From: Lysobacter niastensis
GTDB taxonomy: Bacteria > Pseudomonadota > Gammaproteobacteria > Xanthomonadales > Xanthomonadaceae
Assembly (NCBI RefSeq): GCF_015453285.1
Contig: NZ_JADLZT010000001.1
Coordinates: forward strand, 496,001 to 560,000
Reading direction: 5' to 3'
Length of the DNA stretch: 64,000 bases
Position 1 is the stretch's first letter; each line of letters starts with the position of its first letter. The notes beneath the pieces were generated by a model. The model searched no databases. It had not been told where the DNA came from and saw only the letters and a list, made by a program, of their open reading frames with translations. Of this stretch, positions 15,789-24,265 are shown piece after piece. Both the position numbers and the translations under genes were made by a program.

Positions 15789-16862
15789 GTGGCCGAGCTG
15801 CTGGACGAGAGCATCCGACTCCAGGTTCTTCTCGAAAGGGTCAAGGCCGGCGAGGACAAGTGGATCGACGCGTTCCTGCAGGACGAGGCCAAGATCCTGC
15901 GCCAGAAGCTCACGCGCGCCGACCTGAGCCCGGGGGAGCGCAAGCGTATCGAAGCCCTCATCGAGGAGGTGCGGGAGGCGCTGAGCGTGCTGCACGCGCG
16001 CCACGGAGAGGAATTCCTCGCCCGCTTGGATGAGTTGGGCGAGGTCGTCGCCGATACCGAGGCCAAGAGCCTCGCCGCGGCCCTGGACAATTTCGACACG
16101 GCCGTGCCAACAGCGCAGACCATCCGCGCGGCGGTCAACACGGCGCCGCTGAGCGTGCGCGGCGCGGGTGGCGGCATGCTGCTGGAGGCTTTCGTCGCCA
16201 AGTGGGGCGAGGCGAACGTCGAGCGCGTGGTCGGCACGATCCGCCGCGGCTACTTCGAGGGCCGTACGACGGACCAGGTAGTCCGCGACCTGATCGGCAC
16301 AAAGGCGGCCAACTACACGGACGGCGAGCTGGCCGTTAGTCGGCGCCATGCACGTACGGTGGTGCATACGTCCGTACAACATCTCGCCACGGTGGCTCGC
16401 ATGGAGACGTTCAAGGAGAACGAGGACCTGATCACAGGGTACCGGTGGGTATCCACGCTGGACTCCAAGACGAGCCAGATCTGCCAGGCGCTCGACGGTC
16501 GTGTGTTCAAGATCGGCGAGGGACCGATGCCACCTGCGCACCCGAATTGCCGGTCCACGATCGTTCCGGTTCTGAAGTCATGGCAAGAGCTCGGCATCGA
16601 CCTTCCAGACCTGCCGATAGGCGAGCGCGCCAGCATGCACGGCCCTGTGCCGGCCAACCTGACCTACTTCGAATGGCTCAAGACCCAGCCGGCCAGCTTC
16701 GTCGACGAGGCCCTGGGCGAGACCCGCGCCGCGGTTTTCCTCAAGGGCGGCATCAGCGCGGACGAGTTCGCCAAGCTGCAGCTAGGGCGCAACTTCCAGC
16801 CGCTCACGATTGAGGAGATGCGGGAGAAGGCGCCGAAGGTGTTTGAGCGGGCAGGGGTGTAG
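15789..16862 (+). CDS. SPP1 gp7/Mu F-type head morphogenesis protein
   Basis: A 357-residue minor head protein. The C-terminal half contains the family signature: ARTVVHTSVQHLATVARME, then GYRWVSTLDSKTSQICQALDG, then PPAHPNCRS (H251, C254, R255). Such proteins are carried inside the capsid and associate with the portal. The GTG at 15789 lies one base after the portal stop; a TTG at 15771 is the alternative. It is the last recognisable head gene; no protease, scaffold or major capsid gene follows, although they normally do. Confidence 0.83.
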   Translation: MAELLDESIRLQVLLERVKAGEDKWIDAFLQDEAKILRQKLTRADLSPGERKRIEALIEEVREALSVLHARHGEEFLARLDELGEVVADTEAKSLAAALDNFDTAVPTAQTIRAAVNTAPLSVRGAGGGMLLEAFVAKWGEANVERVVGTIRRGYFEGRTTDQVVRDLIGTKAANYTDGELAVSRRHARTVVHTSVQHLATVARMETFKENEDLITGYRWVSTLDSKTSQICQALDGRVFKIGEGPMPPAHPNCRSTIVPVLKSWQELGIDLPDLPIGERASMHGPVPANLTYFEWLKTQPASFVDEALGETRAAVFLKGGISADEFAKLQLGRNFQPLTIEEMREKAPKVFERAGV

Positions 16863-16901
16863 TCGCTATGTTTACTCGCAAAGCGAGTGGACGGATCCCC
16901 G

Positions 16902-17636
16902 GTGAACAGCGACTACCTGATTTTCATAGATGAAAGCGGTGACCATGGCCTGGCATCAATCGATCGCCACTATCCGGTCTTTGTGCTTTGCTGCGTTCTG
17001 ATCCGGAAGGACCACTACGTAAACCAGCTGGTTCCACGATTAACCAAGCTGAAGCTTGACGTCTGGGGGCATGCTGAAGTCGTCTTGCACGAGCACGACA
17101 TCAGGAAGCCCAAGGGAGTCTATTCCATCCTCCAGATCGAGCACGTTCGGAATGCCTTCCACCAGCAGATCACAGAGATATTCGCCGAGTGCGAATACAT
17201 GCTGATTTACAGCGTGATCAAGAAGGAAGAGTACGCGCGGCGATACGCCGCACCGGCAAGTCCCTATGACCTTTCGATGAGCTTTGTACTCGAGCGCGCG
17301 TTCCTCGAGCTGAATTCGAGAGGGCAGGGTGCCAGAAAGACCCATGTGGTCGTCGAGTGCCGGGGTAAGGTCGAAGACGCTCAGCTCGCGACTGCTTTCG
17401 AGCGAATCGTCAACGGCAACAATGCGTGTGGCCGCGCTCTACCATTCGACTTGGTCATGGTCCCGAAGGTGGCGAACTCCGCCGGGCTGCAGCTCGCAGA
17501 TCTGGCCGCCCGCCCCATCGGGATTCGGACAATCCGACCTGAGCAGGCGAATAGGGCGTACGAGACGATTCGGACAAAGATCCGCCGCAATGCTCAGGAC
17601 GAAGCGTTGGGTTGGGGGGTGAAGTTGTTCCCCTAG
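16902..17636 (+). CDS. DUF3800 family protein
   Basis: A 244-residue soluble protein opening with NSDYLIFIDESGDHG; the IDESGD signature near the N-terminus is diagnostic of DUF3800, which is thought to have an RNase H-like fold. Further on are a VVVECRGKVEDAQL segment and a GLQLADLAARPI block, where the D also fits an RNase H-like active site. The start is uncertain between GTG 16902 and GTG 16887; neither has a clear ribosome-binding site. The base composition is clearly lower in GC than the neighbours. It sits alone at the right end next to the attachment repeat, a typical cargo position. DUF3800 genes are often found near defence genes, but no function is established here. Confidence 0.82.
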   Translation: MNSDYLIFIDESGDHGLASIDRHYPVFVLCCVLIRKDHYVNQLVPRLTKLKLDVWGHAEVVLHEHDIRKPKGVYSILQIEHVRNAFHQQITEIFAECEYMLIYSVIKKEEYARRYAAPASPYDLSMSFVLERAFLELNSRGQGARKTHVVVECRGKVEDAQLATAFERIVNGNNACGRALPFDLVMVPKVANSAGLQLADLAARPIGIRTIRPEQANRAYETIRTKIRRNAQDEALGWGVKLFP

Positions 17637-17645
17637 AAAAGCGAA

Positions 17646-17663
17646 GGGCCCCGTGAGGGGCCC
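17646..17663 (+). terminator. Hairpin after the DUF3800 gene
   Basis: GGGCCCC and GGGGCCC pair around a GTGA loop, nine bases after the stop codon. It probably ends rightward transcription of the element before the attachment repeat. There is no T run. Confidence 0.5.
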
Positions 17664-17844
17664 AGCGCCGACCGGATATTTCCAGTCCGACTTGCAGATG
17701 ATGCTCCGGGTATTTACGCCACCTGTCAACAGACCGGAGCGTAGTTCTGCGTAGCCGTTCAGGCGATGCCAAAGGGTTACTAACTGGGGAATCAGGCCCA
17801 CTTTAGACTGCCAAAGAACGCCTGGGCTTTGGCTATTAAAACCC

Positions 17845-18501
17845 TTACTGCGACTGGCTCGGAGGGCTAAACGGAATGGTGTCAGGCGCGACCGCGCCGC
17901 CGGAGATGATGAAACTCATCGCCTGATCGACGGTCCAGTCGGTCGGGGTGATCTTCTCGACCGGCACGATCTCCAGGTAGCCGGAAGTCGGATTGGGCGT
18001 GGTCGGCACGTACACCGCGGCGAGTTCGCGCCCGGTGCCGTGTTCGCGGATCACGCGGGTAACAAAACCAATCGACTTCATTTCCTTGTGCGGGAAGTCC
18101 ACCAGCACCACGCGCTGCGTGCCGTCCGGCTTGGTCTGCAGGATGTCCAGCAATTGCCGCGCGCTGCCGTAGATCGTGTTGGCCAGCGGGATGCGCTGGA
18201 TCAACGACTCGAACCAGCGCAGCATGCGCTGGCCGATGACGCGACGCGCCATCACGCCCGACAGCAGGATCACCGCCAGCGTCGCCAGCAGGGCCAGTGC
18301 GTTCTGCACCCAGGGCTCGGTCAGCCAGGCCAGCGACAGGGGATTCAGGCGGGCAAGGTCCTGCAGGGCCGGGCCGATCAGCGGGCGGCTGATGTCCGAC
18401 AGCAGGACGAAGACGAACTTGATGACGACCCAGGTCAGCCAGATCGGCAGCAGGGTCAACAAGCCGGTGAGAAACAGGCGTTGCAGGGTGGGTTTGCGCA
18501 T
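17845..18501 (-). CDS. DUF502 membrane protein with element-derived C-terminal tail
   Basis: A 218-residue protein of the DUF502 family. Two hydrophobic segments are visible (about residues 8-35, LFLTGLLTLLPIWLTWVVI; and 65-85, NALALLATLAVILLSGVMA), followed by the conserved soluble part with IPLANTIYGSARQLLDIL, VVLVDFPHKEMKSIGFVT and the C-terminal FIISGGAVAPDTI. The last four residues (SQSQ) come from the integrated element; the original end AHD is displaced to 2194. The frame and the conserved core are preserved, so the protein should still work. The cellular role of the family is unclear. Confidence 0.88.
   Translation of the reverse strand: MRKPTLQRLFLTGLLTLLPIWLTWVVIKFVFVLLSDISRPLIGPALQDLARLNPLSLAWLTEPWVQNALALLATLAVILLSGVMARRVIGQRMLRWFESLIQRIPLANTIYGSARQLLDILQTKPDGTQRVVLVDFPHKEMKSIGFVTRVIREHGTGRELAAVYVPTTPNPTSGYLEIVPVEKITPTDWTVDQAMSFIISGGAVAPDTIPFSPPSQSQ
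17876..17913. repeat. Right attachment repeat (attR)
   Basis: Identical over 38 bp to 2222-2259. It lies within the last codons of the DUF502 gene, so the element junction is inside a host reading frame that stays open and gains a new stop at 17845-17847 from element DNA. Confidence 0.9.
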
Positions 18502-18567
18502 GGGCGCCCATTGTAGGCGAGCAAGCGGCGCGCCACGCGTCCCGATCGGGCGGAACGGCCGGACTGG

Positions 18568-20592
18568 CTACAGTTCGCGCACCAGGCGGAAGCCGACGTC
18601 GTCGTAGCCTCGCGCCGAGGTCAGCGGGCGCTGCTGTTCCTGGCTGCGCCAGGACGAACCCACCGCCTGCCGCTGCTGGCAGTTGCGGCCGCAGTCGCGA
18701 AGCCACAGCGAGATGTCGCGGCCGCTGATCTCGGCCGCACCCTTTCGCGCCTCGTCCGCGCTGGGCAGCCGGTAGCGATGTCCGGTCTGCCGGCTGTACC
18801 AGTGCGCGTAAGCCTCGGCGTCCTCGAAGGACACGCACACCACGGGCTCGCCCGCGCCCTGTGTGAAGCCCGGCGCTTCCCAGTTCCTCGGCGACAGCAG
18901 GCGCAGTACCGAGGCGCGCTCGCGGCACAGCGAGGGATTGCGTCCGGTCGCGGCGGCGAAGCGCTGGTAGTCATTGCGCGTGACCGGCTTCTGGCTGATG
19001 GCGAACGCACCGCGCTCGCCCTCTCGCAATATCGCGCCCGCGGGATCGCCCGGAAGGACCTGTCCCTTGCGTGGAATGGCTTTCGCGCTGGCGGACATCT
19101 TCGCCACCGTGGGCGCCGGAATCTCGAAGTCGGGCGCCAGCGTGGCCACGCGTTGCGCGGCTTCGCGGTCATAGCGCTTCACCGCCTTGTCGAGCCGGGT
19201 CTGCAGTTCGGTCGTGGCGGTGCGGCGCAATGCCTTCTGCTCGGCACTGTTGGCATTGCCGGTCTGTTCGCCGAGCGCGGTTGCCGTGGCGAAGTAATCG
19301 CGCGCCTTGGCGTCGTTTCCATTGCGCAGGTTCCGCGCCAGTTCTTCTCCGAGCGCAGTGGTCAATTCGCCAATCACGCGGTGCACTTCAGGATTGGTGC
19401 TGTCGGCATGCCAGGCGGCGAGCGCGCTGGAATAGGCGTTGCCGTCGTCCGGCGAGGTGAGCTTGCGCTGGGCGATCTGGCGGCGTGTGTCGTCGAGCGC
19501 GCGCTGCAGCGGTGCTTCGGGCAGCGGCGCCATCATCGCGTCGGTCGGATCCGGCGTCACCACCGCGGCGGGTGTCGTCGCCGCACCGACGTGGAAGAAA
19601 CCGTCTTCGCCGCCTCGAGTGAGCATCCACATCGTTCCGAGTCCGGCGGCGGCCAGCAGCACGAGGCTGGCCCACACCTTGGTCGGCGACTGCATCATCG
19701 TCCGGATACGCTCGATGAACGCATCGACACGCGGCCAGCCGCGGCGCTGCTCGATCGAGGCGATGGCTTCGCGCATCTGCGCGACGCTCTGGAAGCGGTT
19801 GAGCGGTCCCTTCGCCAGTGCGCGGTTCATGAAACGCTGCCAATGGCGCAGCGAAGCGGGCAGCTTCGGAATCGGGTCCTGCGCGTGCATCACCGCCATC
19901 GACAGCGCATCGGCGGCGCGATAGGGCAGATGGCCGGTGAGCATCTCCCATGCCAGCACGCCGAGGCTGTAGAGATCCGCACGGCCATCGACGTCTTCGC
20001 CACGCGCCTGTTCCGGCGCCATGTAGGCGGTGCTGCCGACGGCCAGGCCGGCTGCGGTGACGCGCGGCCCGAAGCCGCGGCGAAGGGCGATGCCGAAGTC
20101 GGCAAGCAGCGGCCTTCCGCTGTCGTCGAACAGTACGTTCTCTGCTTTGACATCGCGATGGATGACGCCGCAGCTGTGCGCATATTCGATGGCCGACAAA
20201 AGTGCGCGCAGGATGTCGATGACGCGGGCTTCGTCGGTCACGCCGTTCTTGACGAAGCTGCGCTGGCCGAGGTGGCCGCGCGCCAGGTATGGCATCGAGT
20301 AGTACGGCAGGCCGTCGCCGGTGCGCCCGACTTCGTAGATGTTGACGATGTGCGGGTGTTCAAGTCGCGCGATCGTGCGCGCTTCGTTCTCGAAGCGGCG
20401 CCGGCTCACTTCATCGGCCAACGCCTGCGGCTGCATCACCTTGATCGCGACTTCGCGCGACAGCGCGAGCTGTTGTCCCAGGTACACCGTCGACATGCCG
20501 CCGTGGTTTATCACGCGCAGCAGCCGGTAACCGGCGACCTCCGGCAAGGGTCCTGCTGCTTTGCTGTCGTTGTTCGATGCTGTGGTGGACAT
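18568..20592 (-). CDS. Membrane Ser/Thr kinase with C-terminal SUMF1/FGE-like domain
   Basis: A 674-residue protein. Residues 20-290 are a Hanks-type kinase: a relaxed glycine loop (NHGGMSTVYLG), VAIK lysine K51, catalytic H145-R146-D147 in VIHRDVKAENVLF, DFG at 165-167 and APE in YMAPEQA, so it should be active. A membrane segment lies near 310-330, then a helical periplasmic region. The C-terminal 150 residues resemble a short SUMF1/formylglycine-generating-type domain (FAISQKPVTRNDYQRFAAATG, CVSFEDAEAYAHWY and HRYRLPSADE) ending in DVGFRLVREL. That domain is shorter than a full FGE and the catalytic Cys arrangement is not evident, so it may sense ligands rather than catalyse. GGGGGG precedes the ATG. 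Confidence 0.85.
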   Translation of the reverse strand: MSTTASNNDSKAAGPLPEVAGYRLLRVINHGGMSTVYLGQQLALSREVAIKVMQPQALADEVSRRRFENEARTIARLEHPHIVNIYEVGRTGDGLPYYSMPYLARGHLGQRSFVKNGVTDEARVIDILRALLSAIEYAHSCGVIHRDVKAENVLFDDSGRPLLADFGIALRRGFGPRVTAAGLAVGSTAYMAPEQARGEDVDGRADLYSLGVLAWEMLTGHLPYRAADALSMAVMHAQDPIPKLPASLRHWQRFMNRALAKGPLNRFQSVAQMREAIASIEQRRGWPRVDAFIERIRTMMQSPTKVWASLVLLAAAGLGTMWMLTRGGEDGFFHVGAATTPAAVVTPDPTDAMMAPLPEAPLQRALDDTRRQIAQRKLTSPDDGNAYSSALAAWHADSTNPEVHRVIGELTTALGEELARNLRNGNDAKARDYFATATALGEQTGNANSAEQKALRRTATTELQTRLDKAVKRYDREAAQRVATLAPDFEIPAPTVAKMSASAKAIPRKGQVLPGDPAGAILREGERGAFAISQKPVTRNDYQRFAAATGRNPSLCRERASVLRLLSPRNWEAPGFTQGAGEPVVCVSFEDAEAYAHWYSRQTGHRYRLPSADEARKGAAEISGRDISLWLRDCGRNCQQRQAVGSSWRSQEQQRPLTSARGYDDVGFRLVREL

Positions 20593-20691
20593 CGCCGCCC
20601 CCCGTCGCGACCCGCTAAGGATACGCCGTTGGTGTCAACGTCTCGACAACCGCTCGTCACGTTCCCGCGGTTTTTGCAGTGACGTGGCGCG

Positions 20692-21153
20692 TCACTTCTG
20701 GCTGCGTTTTGCGGGTTTCCGACGCACGTAGAGCTGTTTCCTCACTTTCGCCACCACATCGCCTTCACGGTCGATGATGTGGGTGTCGAACCAGTGAAGG
20801 ACTTTCTCGCCATCGGCGGCATCGCTGCGCAGCTGCTCCAGCGTGGCTTCTTCGAGCTGGAATTGCGCGTGCACCGAACCGCGTCCGGGCTTCACGAACT
20901 CGATCGTGCCGGCCTTGTCCCAGACGTAGTAGTCGCGTCCCATCGCATTCATCGTCAGCAGCATCCAGAACGGATCCGTCATGGCGAACAGGCTGCCGCC
21001 GAAATGCGTGCCGACGTAGTTGCGGTTCCAGGGGCGCATGCGCAGTTCGACGCGCGCATGCCGGTAGTCGTCGGCGAGGTCGGTGACGTGGACGCCAGCA
21101 AAGAGGAACGGCGGCCACAGGTTCAGGCCACGGCGCAGGAGACTGGCTTTCAT
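20692..21153 (-). CDS. DUF4442 hotdog-fold thioesterase-like protein
   Basis: A 153-residue protein. RPWNRNYVGTHFGGSLFAMTDPFW is the hotdog-fold signature of the DUF4442/PaaI-related group. A typical thioesterase substrate channel and dimer are expected. It begins with LNLWPPFLFAGV, as is common in this group. The substrate is unknown. It is downstream of cnoX in the same direction, about 90 bp away. No clear ribosome-binding site precedes the ATG. Confidence 0.75.
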   Translation of the reverse strand: MKASLLRRGLNLWPPFLFAGVHVTDLADDYRHARVELRMRPWNRNYVGTHFGGSLFAMTDPFWMLLTMNAMGRDYYVWDKAGTIEFVKPGRGSVHAQFQLEEATLEQLRSDAADGEKVLHWFDTHIIDREGDVVAKVRKQLYVRRKPAKRSQK

Positions 21154-21239
21154 TCGCGGTGAATCGGCAGGCTGGGGGAGTGCCAGCTTGCCATACGCAT
21201 GCGTACAGTAGAAGCGGGGCCTGAAAACCCCGGGTTTCG

Positions 21240-22109
21240 TCAGAACAGCAGCGAAGCCATTCGGCGCCGGTAGCGGCCCACCAGGTCCTCGTCCTCGACC
21301 ACACGGAACGCGTCGATCAGGGCCTTGCGCGGCAGGCCGTCGGCGTAAGCCCGGTCGCGCCGGAGCATCTCCAGGAACTGCTCCAGGCCCGCTTCGGAAT
21401 CGCCGGCCACCAGGCGCTGCACGCCCAGCAGGTGCCGCGCGCGCAGGTCGTCGGGATTGCCGGCGACCGCGGCTTCCAGCACCTCCACCGGTGGTGCGTC
21501 CTTCAGCTGCGCGGCAAAGCCAAGCCGCGCTCGTGCCTTCTGGGCGCGGTCATCGGTGGCGAGGTTGGCCGGGAGTGCATCGAGCAGGTGCTCGGCTTCC
21601 TGGGCGGCACCGGTGCGCAGCAGCGCCAGCGCAAGATCGAGCTTGAGTTCGTCCTGGTCCGGCTGGGCGGCGACCTCGCCACGCAGGCGGACCACCTCGG
21701 CATGCGGGTCGGCCGGTGCCGCCGACGCGACTTCCTCGGCCTCGGCGGGAGCCGCAGGTTCGATGCCATGGTGCTTGAGGAACTCGCGCAGCTGGCCCTC
21801 CGGCAGCGCGCCCGGGAATCCGTCGACCAGTTGCCCGCCCTTGACCAGGAATACCGTCGGGATCGAGCGCACCTGGAAGGCGCCTGCCAGCTGCTGCTCC
21901 TTATCGACGTCGACCTTGGCCAGCTCGAAGGCGCCGTGGTACTCGGCCGCGAGCTTTTCCAGGATCGGTCCGAGCGTCTTGCACGGGCCGCACCACTCCG
22001 CCCAGAAGTCGACCAGCACCGGCGTCTGCATGGACTTCTGCAGGACTTCGGTTTCGAAGTTGTCGGCGGTGGCGTCGAAGACGTGGGGCAGGGCGGTATC
22101 GGCAGTCAT
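21240..22109 (-). CDS. cnoX: CnoX/YbbN thioredoxin-TPR co-chaperone
   Basis: A 289-residue cytoplasmic protein. Residues 1-110 form a thioredoxin domain with a full WCGPC motif (C40, C43); the rest consists of TPR-like helices (GEVAAQPDQDELKLDLALAL and following). CnoX binds unfolded proteins under oxidative stress and hands them to GroEL or DnaK. E. coli CnoX has lost one Cys, whereas this protein keeps both and may also reduce disulfides. The ATG at 22109 is used; an in-frame TTG two codons earlier is unlikely. Confidence 0.87.
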   Translation of the reverse strand: MTADTALPHVFDATADNFETEVLQKSMQTPVLVDFWAEWCGPCKTLGPILEKLAAEYHGAFELAKVDVDKEQQLAGAFQVRSIPTVFLVKGGQLVDGFPGALPEGQLREFLKHHGIEPAAPAEAEEVASAAPADPHAEVVRLRGEVAAQPDQDELKLDLALALLRTGAAQEAEHLLDALPANLATDDRAQKARARLGFAAQLKDAPPVEVLEAAVAGNPDDLRARHLLGVQRLVAGDSEAGLEQFLEMLRRDRAYADGLPRKALIDAFRVVEDEDLVGRYRRRMASLLF

Positions 22110-22212
22110 CGGCAAGAGCTCGTCGGACGTTTCGCTGGTAAGTGGGGGCGGGACCGCTGGCAGGCAAGGCGGGATGGTGGGTGTCGCGGGTTGCGCACGC
22201 TAGCATGTCGGG

Positions 22213-22809
22213 ATGATCCGCCTGTCTCCACGCCTCGACATCAACCTCGGGCTGCTCGCCGCCGCGTGCAGCGTCCTTGCCGTGATCGGTTTCGGTGCCG
22301 CGCTCGACGGTTACTCGCATGTCCTCCATCCGTTGGCCTGGCTGGGTGCGCGTGGTGTTCCGGGGGCGCTGGCCTTCAACCTGCTGGCATTCGTGCTGCC
22401 CGGGGCCTTGGCGGTTGCCGTCGCGCTGCGCATGCGCACACGCATGCCGAAGGCGGCCGGATGGATGGGGGGCATCGGTTCGGCATTGCTGCTGCTGTCG
22501 GCACTGGCGTATACGGCGCAGGGATTGTTGCCGCTGGATCCGGCGGACCTCGATGGACCGGTCAGCCAATGGCACGCCACCTGCTGGACGCTGTGGTGGA
22601 TCGCGTTCGTCCCCGGCATGGCGCTGCTGGCGTTCGGCCTGCGGCGCAGTGAAGGCTGGCGCAGGCTTGCCGGCCTGGCCGGGTTTGCAGCGATCGCTGG
22701 CCTTGCGTTGACGGTCGTGTCGGGCGTGCTGCTGACCGGGCCGGTCGCGCAGCGCCTGCTGCTCGCGCTGTGGTGGTGCGTAGTGATCGTGGCGTCGCGA
22801 TCGCGCTGA
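22213..22809 (+). CDS. DUF998 family membrane protein
   Basis: A 198-residue inner-membrane protein with about six hydrophobic segments, matching the DUF998 pattern: N-terminal LLAAACSVLAVIGFGAALDGY, GVPGALAFNLLAFVLPGALA, LDGPVSQWHATCWTLWWI in a loop, and a hydrophobic C-terminus. The function of the family is not known. It is divergent from cnoX across 103 bp and convergent with the amidohydrolase. Confidence 0.72.
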   Translation: MIRLSPRLDINLGLLAAACSVLAVIGFGAALDGYSHVLHPLAWLGARGVPGALAFNLLAFVLPGALAVAVALRMRTRMPKAAGWMGGIGSALLLLSALAYTAQGLLPLDPADLDGPVSQWHATCWTLWWIAFVPGMALLAFGLRRSEGWRRLAGLAGFAAIAGLALTVVSGVLLTGPVAQRLLLALWWCVVIVASRSR

Positions 22810-22830
22810 CCGCGACGCCACCCATCGAGG

Positions 22831-24126
22831 TCAGCCCTGGGGCTGGCGGTACATCACGCCGTCCTTCATCACGAAGTCGACTTTCAACACCGCACCGATG
22901 TCCTCGATCGGGTTGCCGGGGACTGCGACGATGTCGGCGCGCTTGCCGGCCTCGATCACGCCCTGGTCATCTACGCCAAGCACTTCGGCGGCGCGGATCG
23001 TGGCCGCCTGCAACGCCACCGCGGCGGGAATGCCAGCCTCGACCATGTAGACGAACTCGCGGGCGTTGTCGCCATGCGGGCCCACGCCCATGTCGGTGCC
23101 GAAGGCGATCTTCACGCCGTTCTTGTACGCGCGTGATGCGGTGTCCTGGATCAGCGCGCCGATGCGGGCGGCCTTGGGGCGCACAAGCTCCGGGAAATAG
23201 CCGTCGACCTTGGCCTTGTCGGCGACGAAGCGCCCGGCATAGACCGTCGGCACGTACCACGTGCCCTTCTGCTTCATCAGCGACATCGTTTCCGGACTCA
23301 TGTAGGTGCCGTGCTCGATGCTGGTCACGCCGCCCTGCACCGCGCGCCGGATGCCTTCATCGCCATGCGCGTGCGCGGCGACGCGGTATCCGTAGTCCTT
23401 TGCGGTATCGACGATCGCCTTCACCTCGTCGACGGTGAACTGCGGCGCATCGCCGGACTTGGCGTACGACAGCACGCCACCGGTCGCGGTGATCTTGATG
23501 ACGTCGCTGCCTTCCTTGTAGCGCTGGCGCACGGCCTGGCGCGCATCGTCGATGGAATTGATCACGCCCTCGGTGGGGCCGGGCGGGCCGATCAGGTGCG
23601 ACAGCGCGTCGTTGTAGCCGTTCGTGGGATCGGCGTGGCCGCCGGTGGTCGCGATCGACTTGCCCGCGGCCCAGATGCGCGGACCGTCGACAAGTCCCTG
23701 GTTGATCGCGTCGCGAAGGTGCGGCGACACCTCGCCGCCAAGGTCGCGCACGCTGGTGAAGCCGGCGAGCAGCGTCTTCTTCGCATAGCCGACGGAGCGG
23801 AACGCGTAGTCGGTATCGTCGAGGCGGAAGCCTTCGGAATAGCTCTGCGGACTGGACTGGCTGCCCATGTGCACGTGCAGGTCCGTCCAGCCCGGCGTGC
23901 AGGTGTGGCCGGACAGGTCGACGCTCTGCGCATCGGCGACGCTGGCGCGGCCAGGCAGCACTTCGGCGACCTTGCCGTCGCGCACGACCACCGTGCGCGC
24001 ATCGAGCAGCTTGCCGCTGCGGGCATCGAACAACTGGCCGCAATGCAACGCGCGAGCGGGTTCCGCGGCGTGTGCGGCCACGCTGGCCGTGATGGCGGCC
24101 AGCGCCAGTGCAAGTGGTTTCAACAC
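22831..24126 (-). CDS. Exported metal-dependent amidohydrolase (prolidase-like)
   Basis: A 431-residue protein with a signal peptide ([20 protein letters not shown]). It has the amidohydrolase active-site set: HVH in [10 protein letters not shown], a Lys in [10 protein letters not shown] that can be carbamylated, two His in AHAHGD and SIEHGTYM, and the metal Asp in FGTDMGVG. Relatives are annotated as imidazolonepropionase-like or Xaa-Pro dipeptidases (Sgx9260/Cc2672 type) acting on N-acyl or dipeptide substrates. It starts with GTG, eight bases after GGGGAG. The substrate cannot be read from the sequence. Confidence 0.85.
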   Translation of the reverse strand: MLKPLALALAAITASVAAHAAEPARALHCGQLFDARSGKLLDARTVVVRDGKVAEVLPGRASVADAQSVDLSGHTCTPGWTDLHVHMGSQSSPQSYSEGFRLDDTDYAFRSVGYAKKTLLAGFTSVRDLGGEVSPHLRDAINQGLVDGPRIWAAGKSIATTGGHADPTNGYNDALSHLIGPPGPTEGVINSIDDARQAVRQRYKEGSDVIKITATGGVLSYAKSGDAPQFTVDEVKAIVDTAKDYGYRVAAHAHGDEGIRRAVQGGVTSIEHGTYMSPETMSLMKQKGTWYVPTVYAGRFVADKAKVDGYFPELVRPKAARIGALIQDTASRAYKNGVKIAFGTDMGVGPHGDNAREFVYMVEAGIPAAVALQAATIRAAEVLGVDDQGVIEAGKRADIVAVPGNPIEDIGAVLKVDFVMKDGVMYRQPQG

Positions 24127-24265
24127 GGATCATCTCCCCAGATGGTTGCTTCGATTGAACCACACCGCAGTGCGCGGCAATGGGCCGGCCGGCACGTCGA
24201 GCGTGGCGGGCGGGGCACAGGTCCGGAATACGGCAGCATCGGCAAAGCCGCTGCCTGGTTTGCCC

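Larger units (their letters stand above)
2222..17913. mobile_element. 15.7-kb integrated phage-like element, satellite or reduced prophage
   Basis: Perfect 38-bp direct repeats bound the region and the left one sits beside a tyrosine integrase gene. Inside are replication genes (HTH proteins, a primase-helicase, an iteron-like array) and DNA-packaging genes (small terminase, split large terminase, portal, gp7-like head protein). No major capsid, scaffold or protease, tail, lysis or CI-like repressor gene can be recognised. Several genes are visibly less GC-rich than the flanks. With intact ends and integrase it may still excise. Whether it is a satellite using a helper's capsid or a prophage that lost its late genes cannot be decided from sequence alone. 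Confidence 0.88.

Noticed and set aside
18778-20682. A long plus-strand frame opposite the Ser/Thr kinase gene
   Set aside because: The kinase motifs on the minus strand are intact; the plus-strand product is low-complexity and lacks domains.
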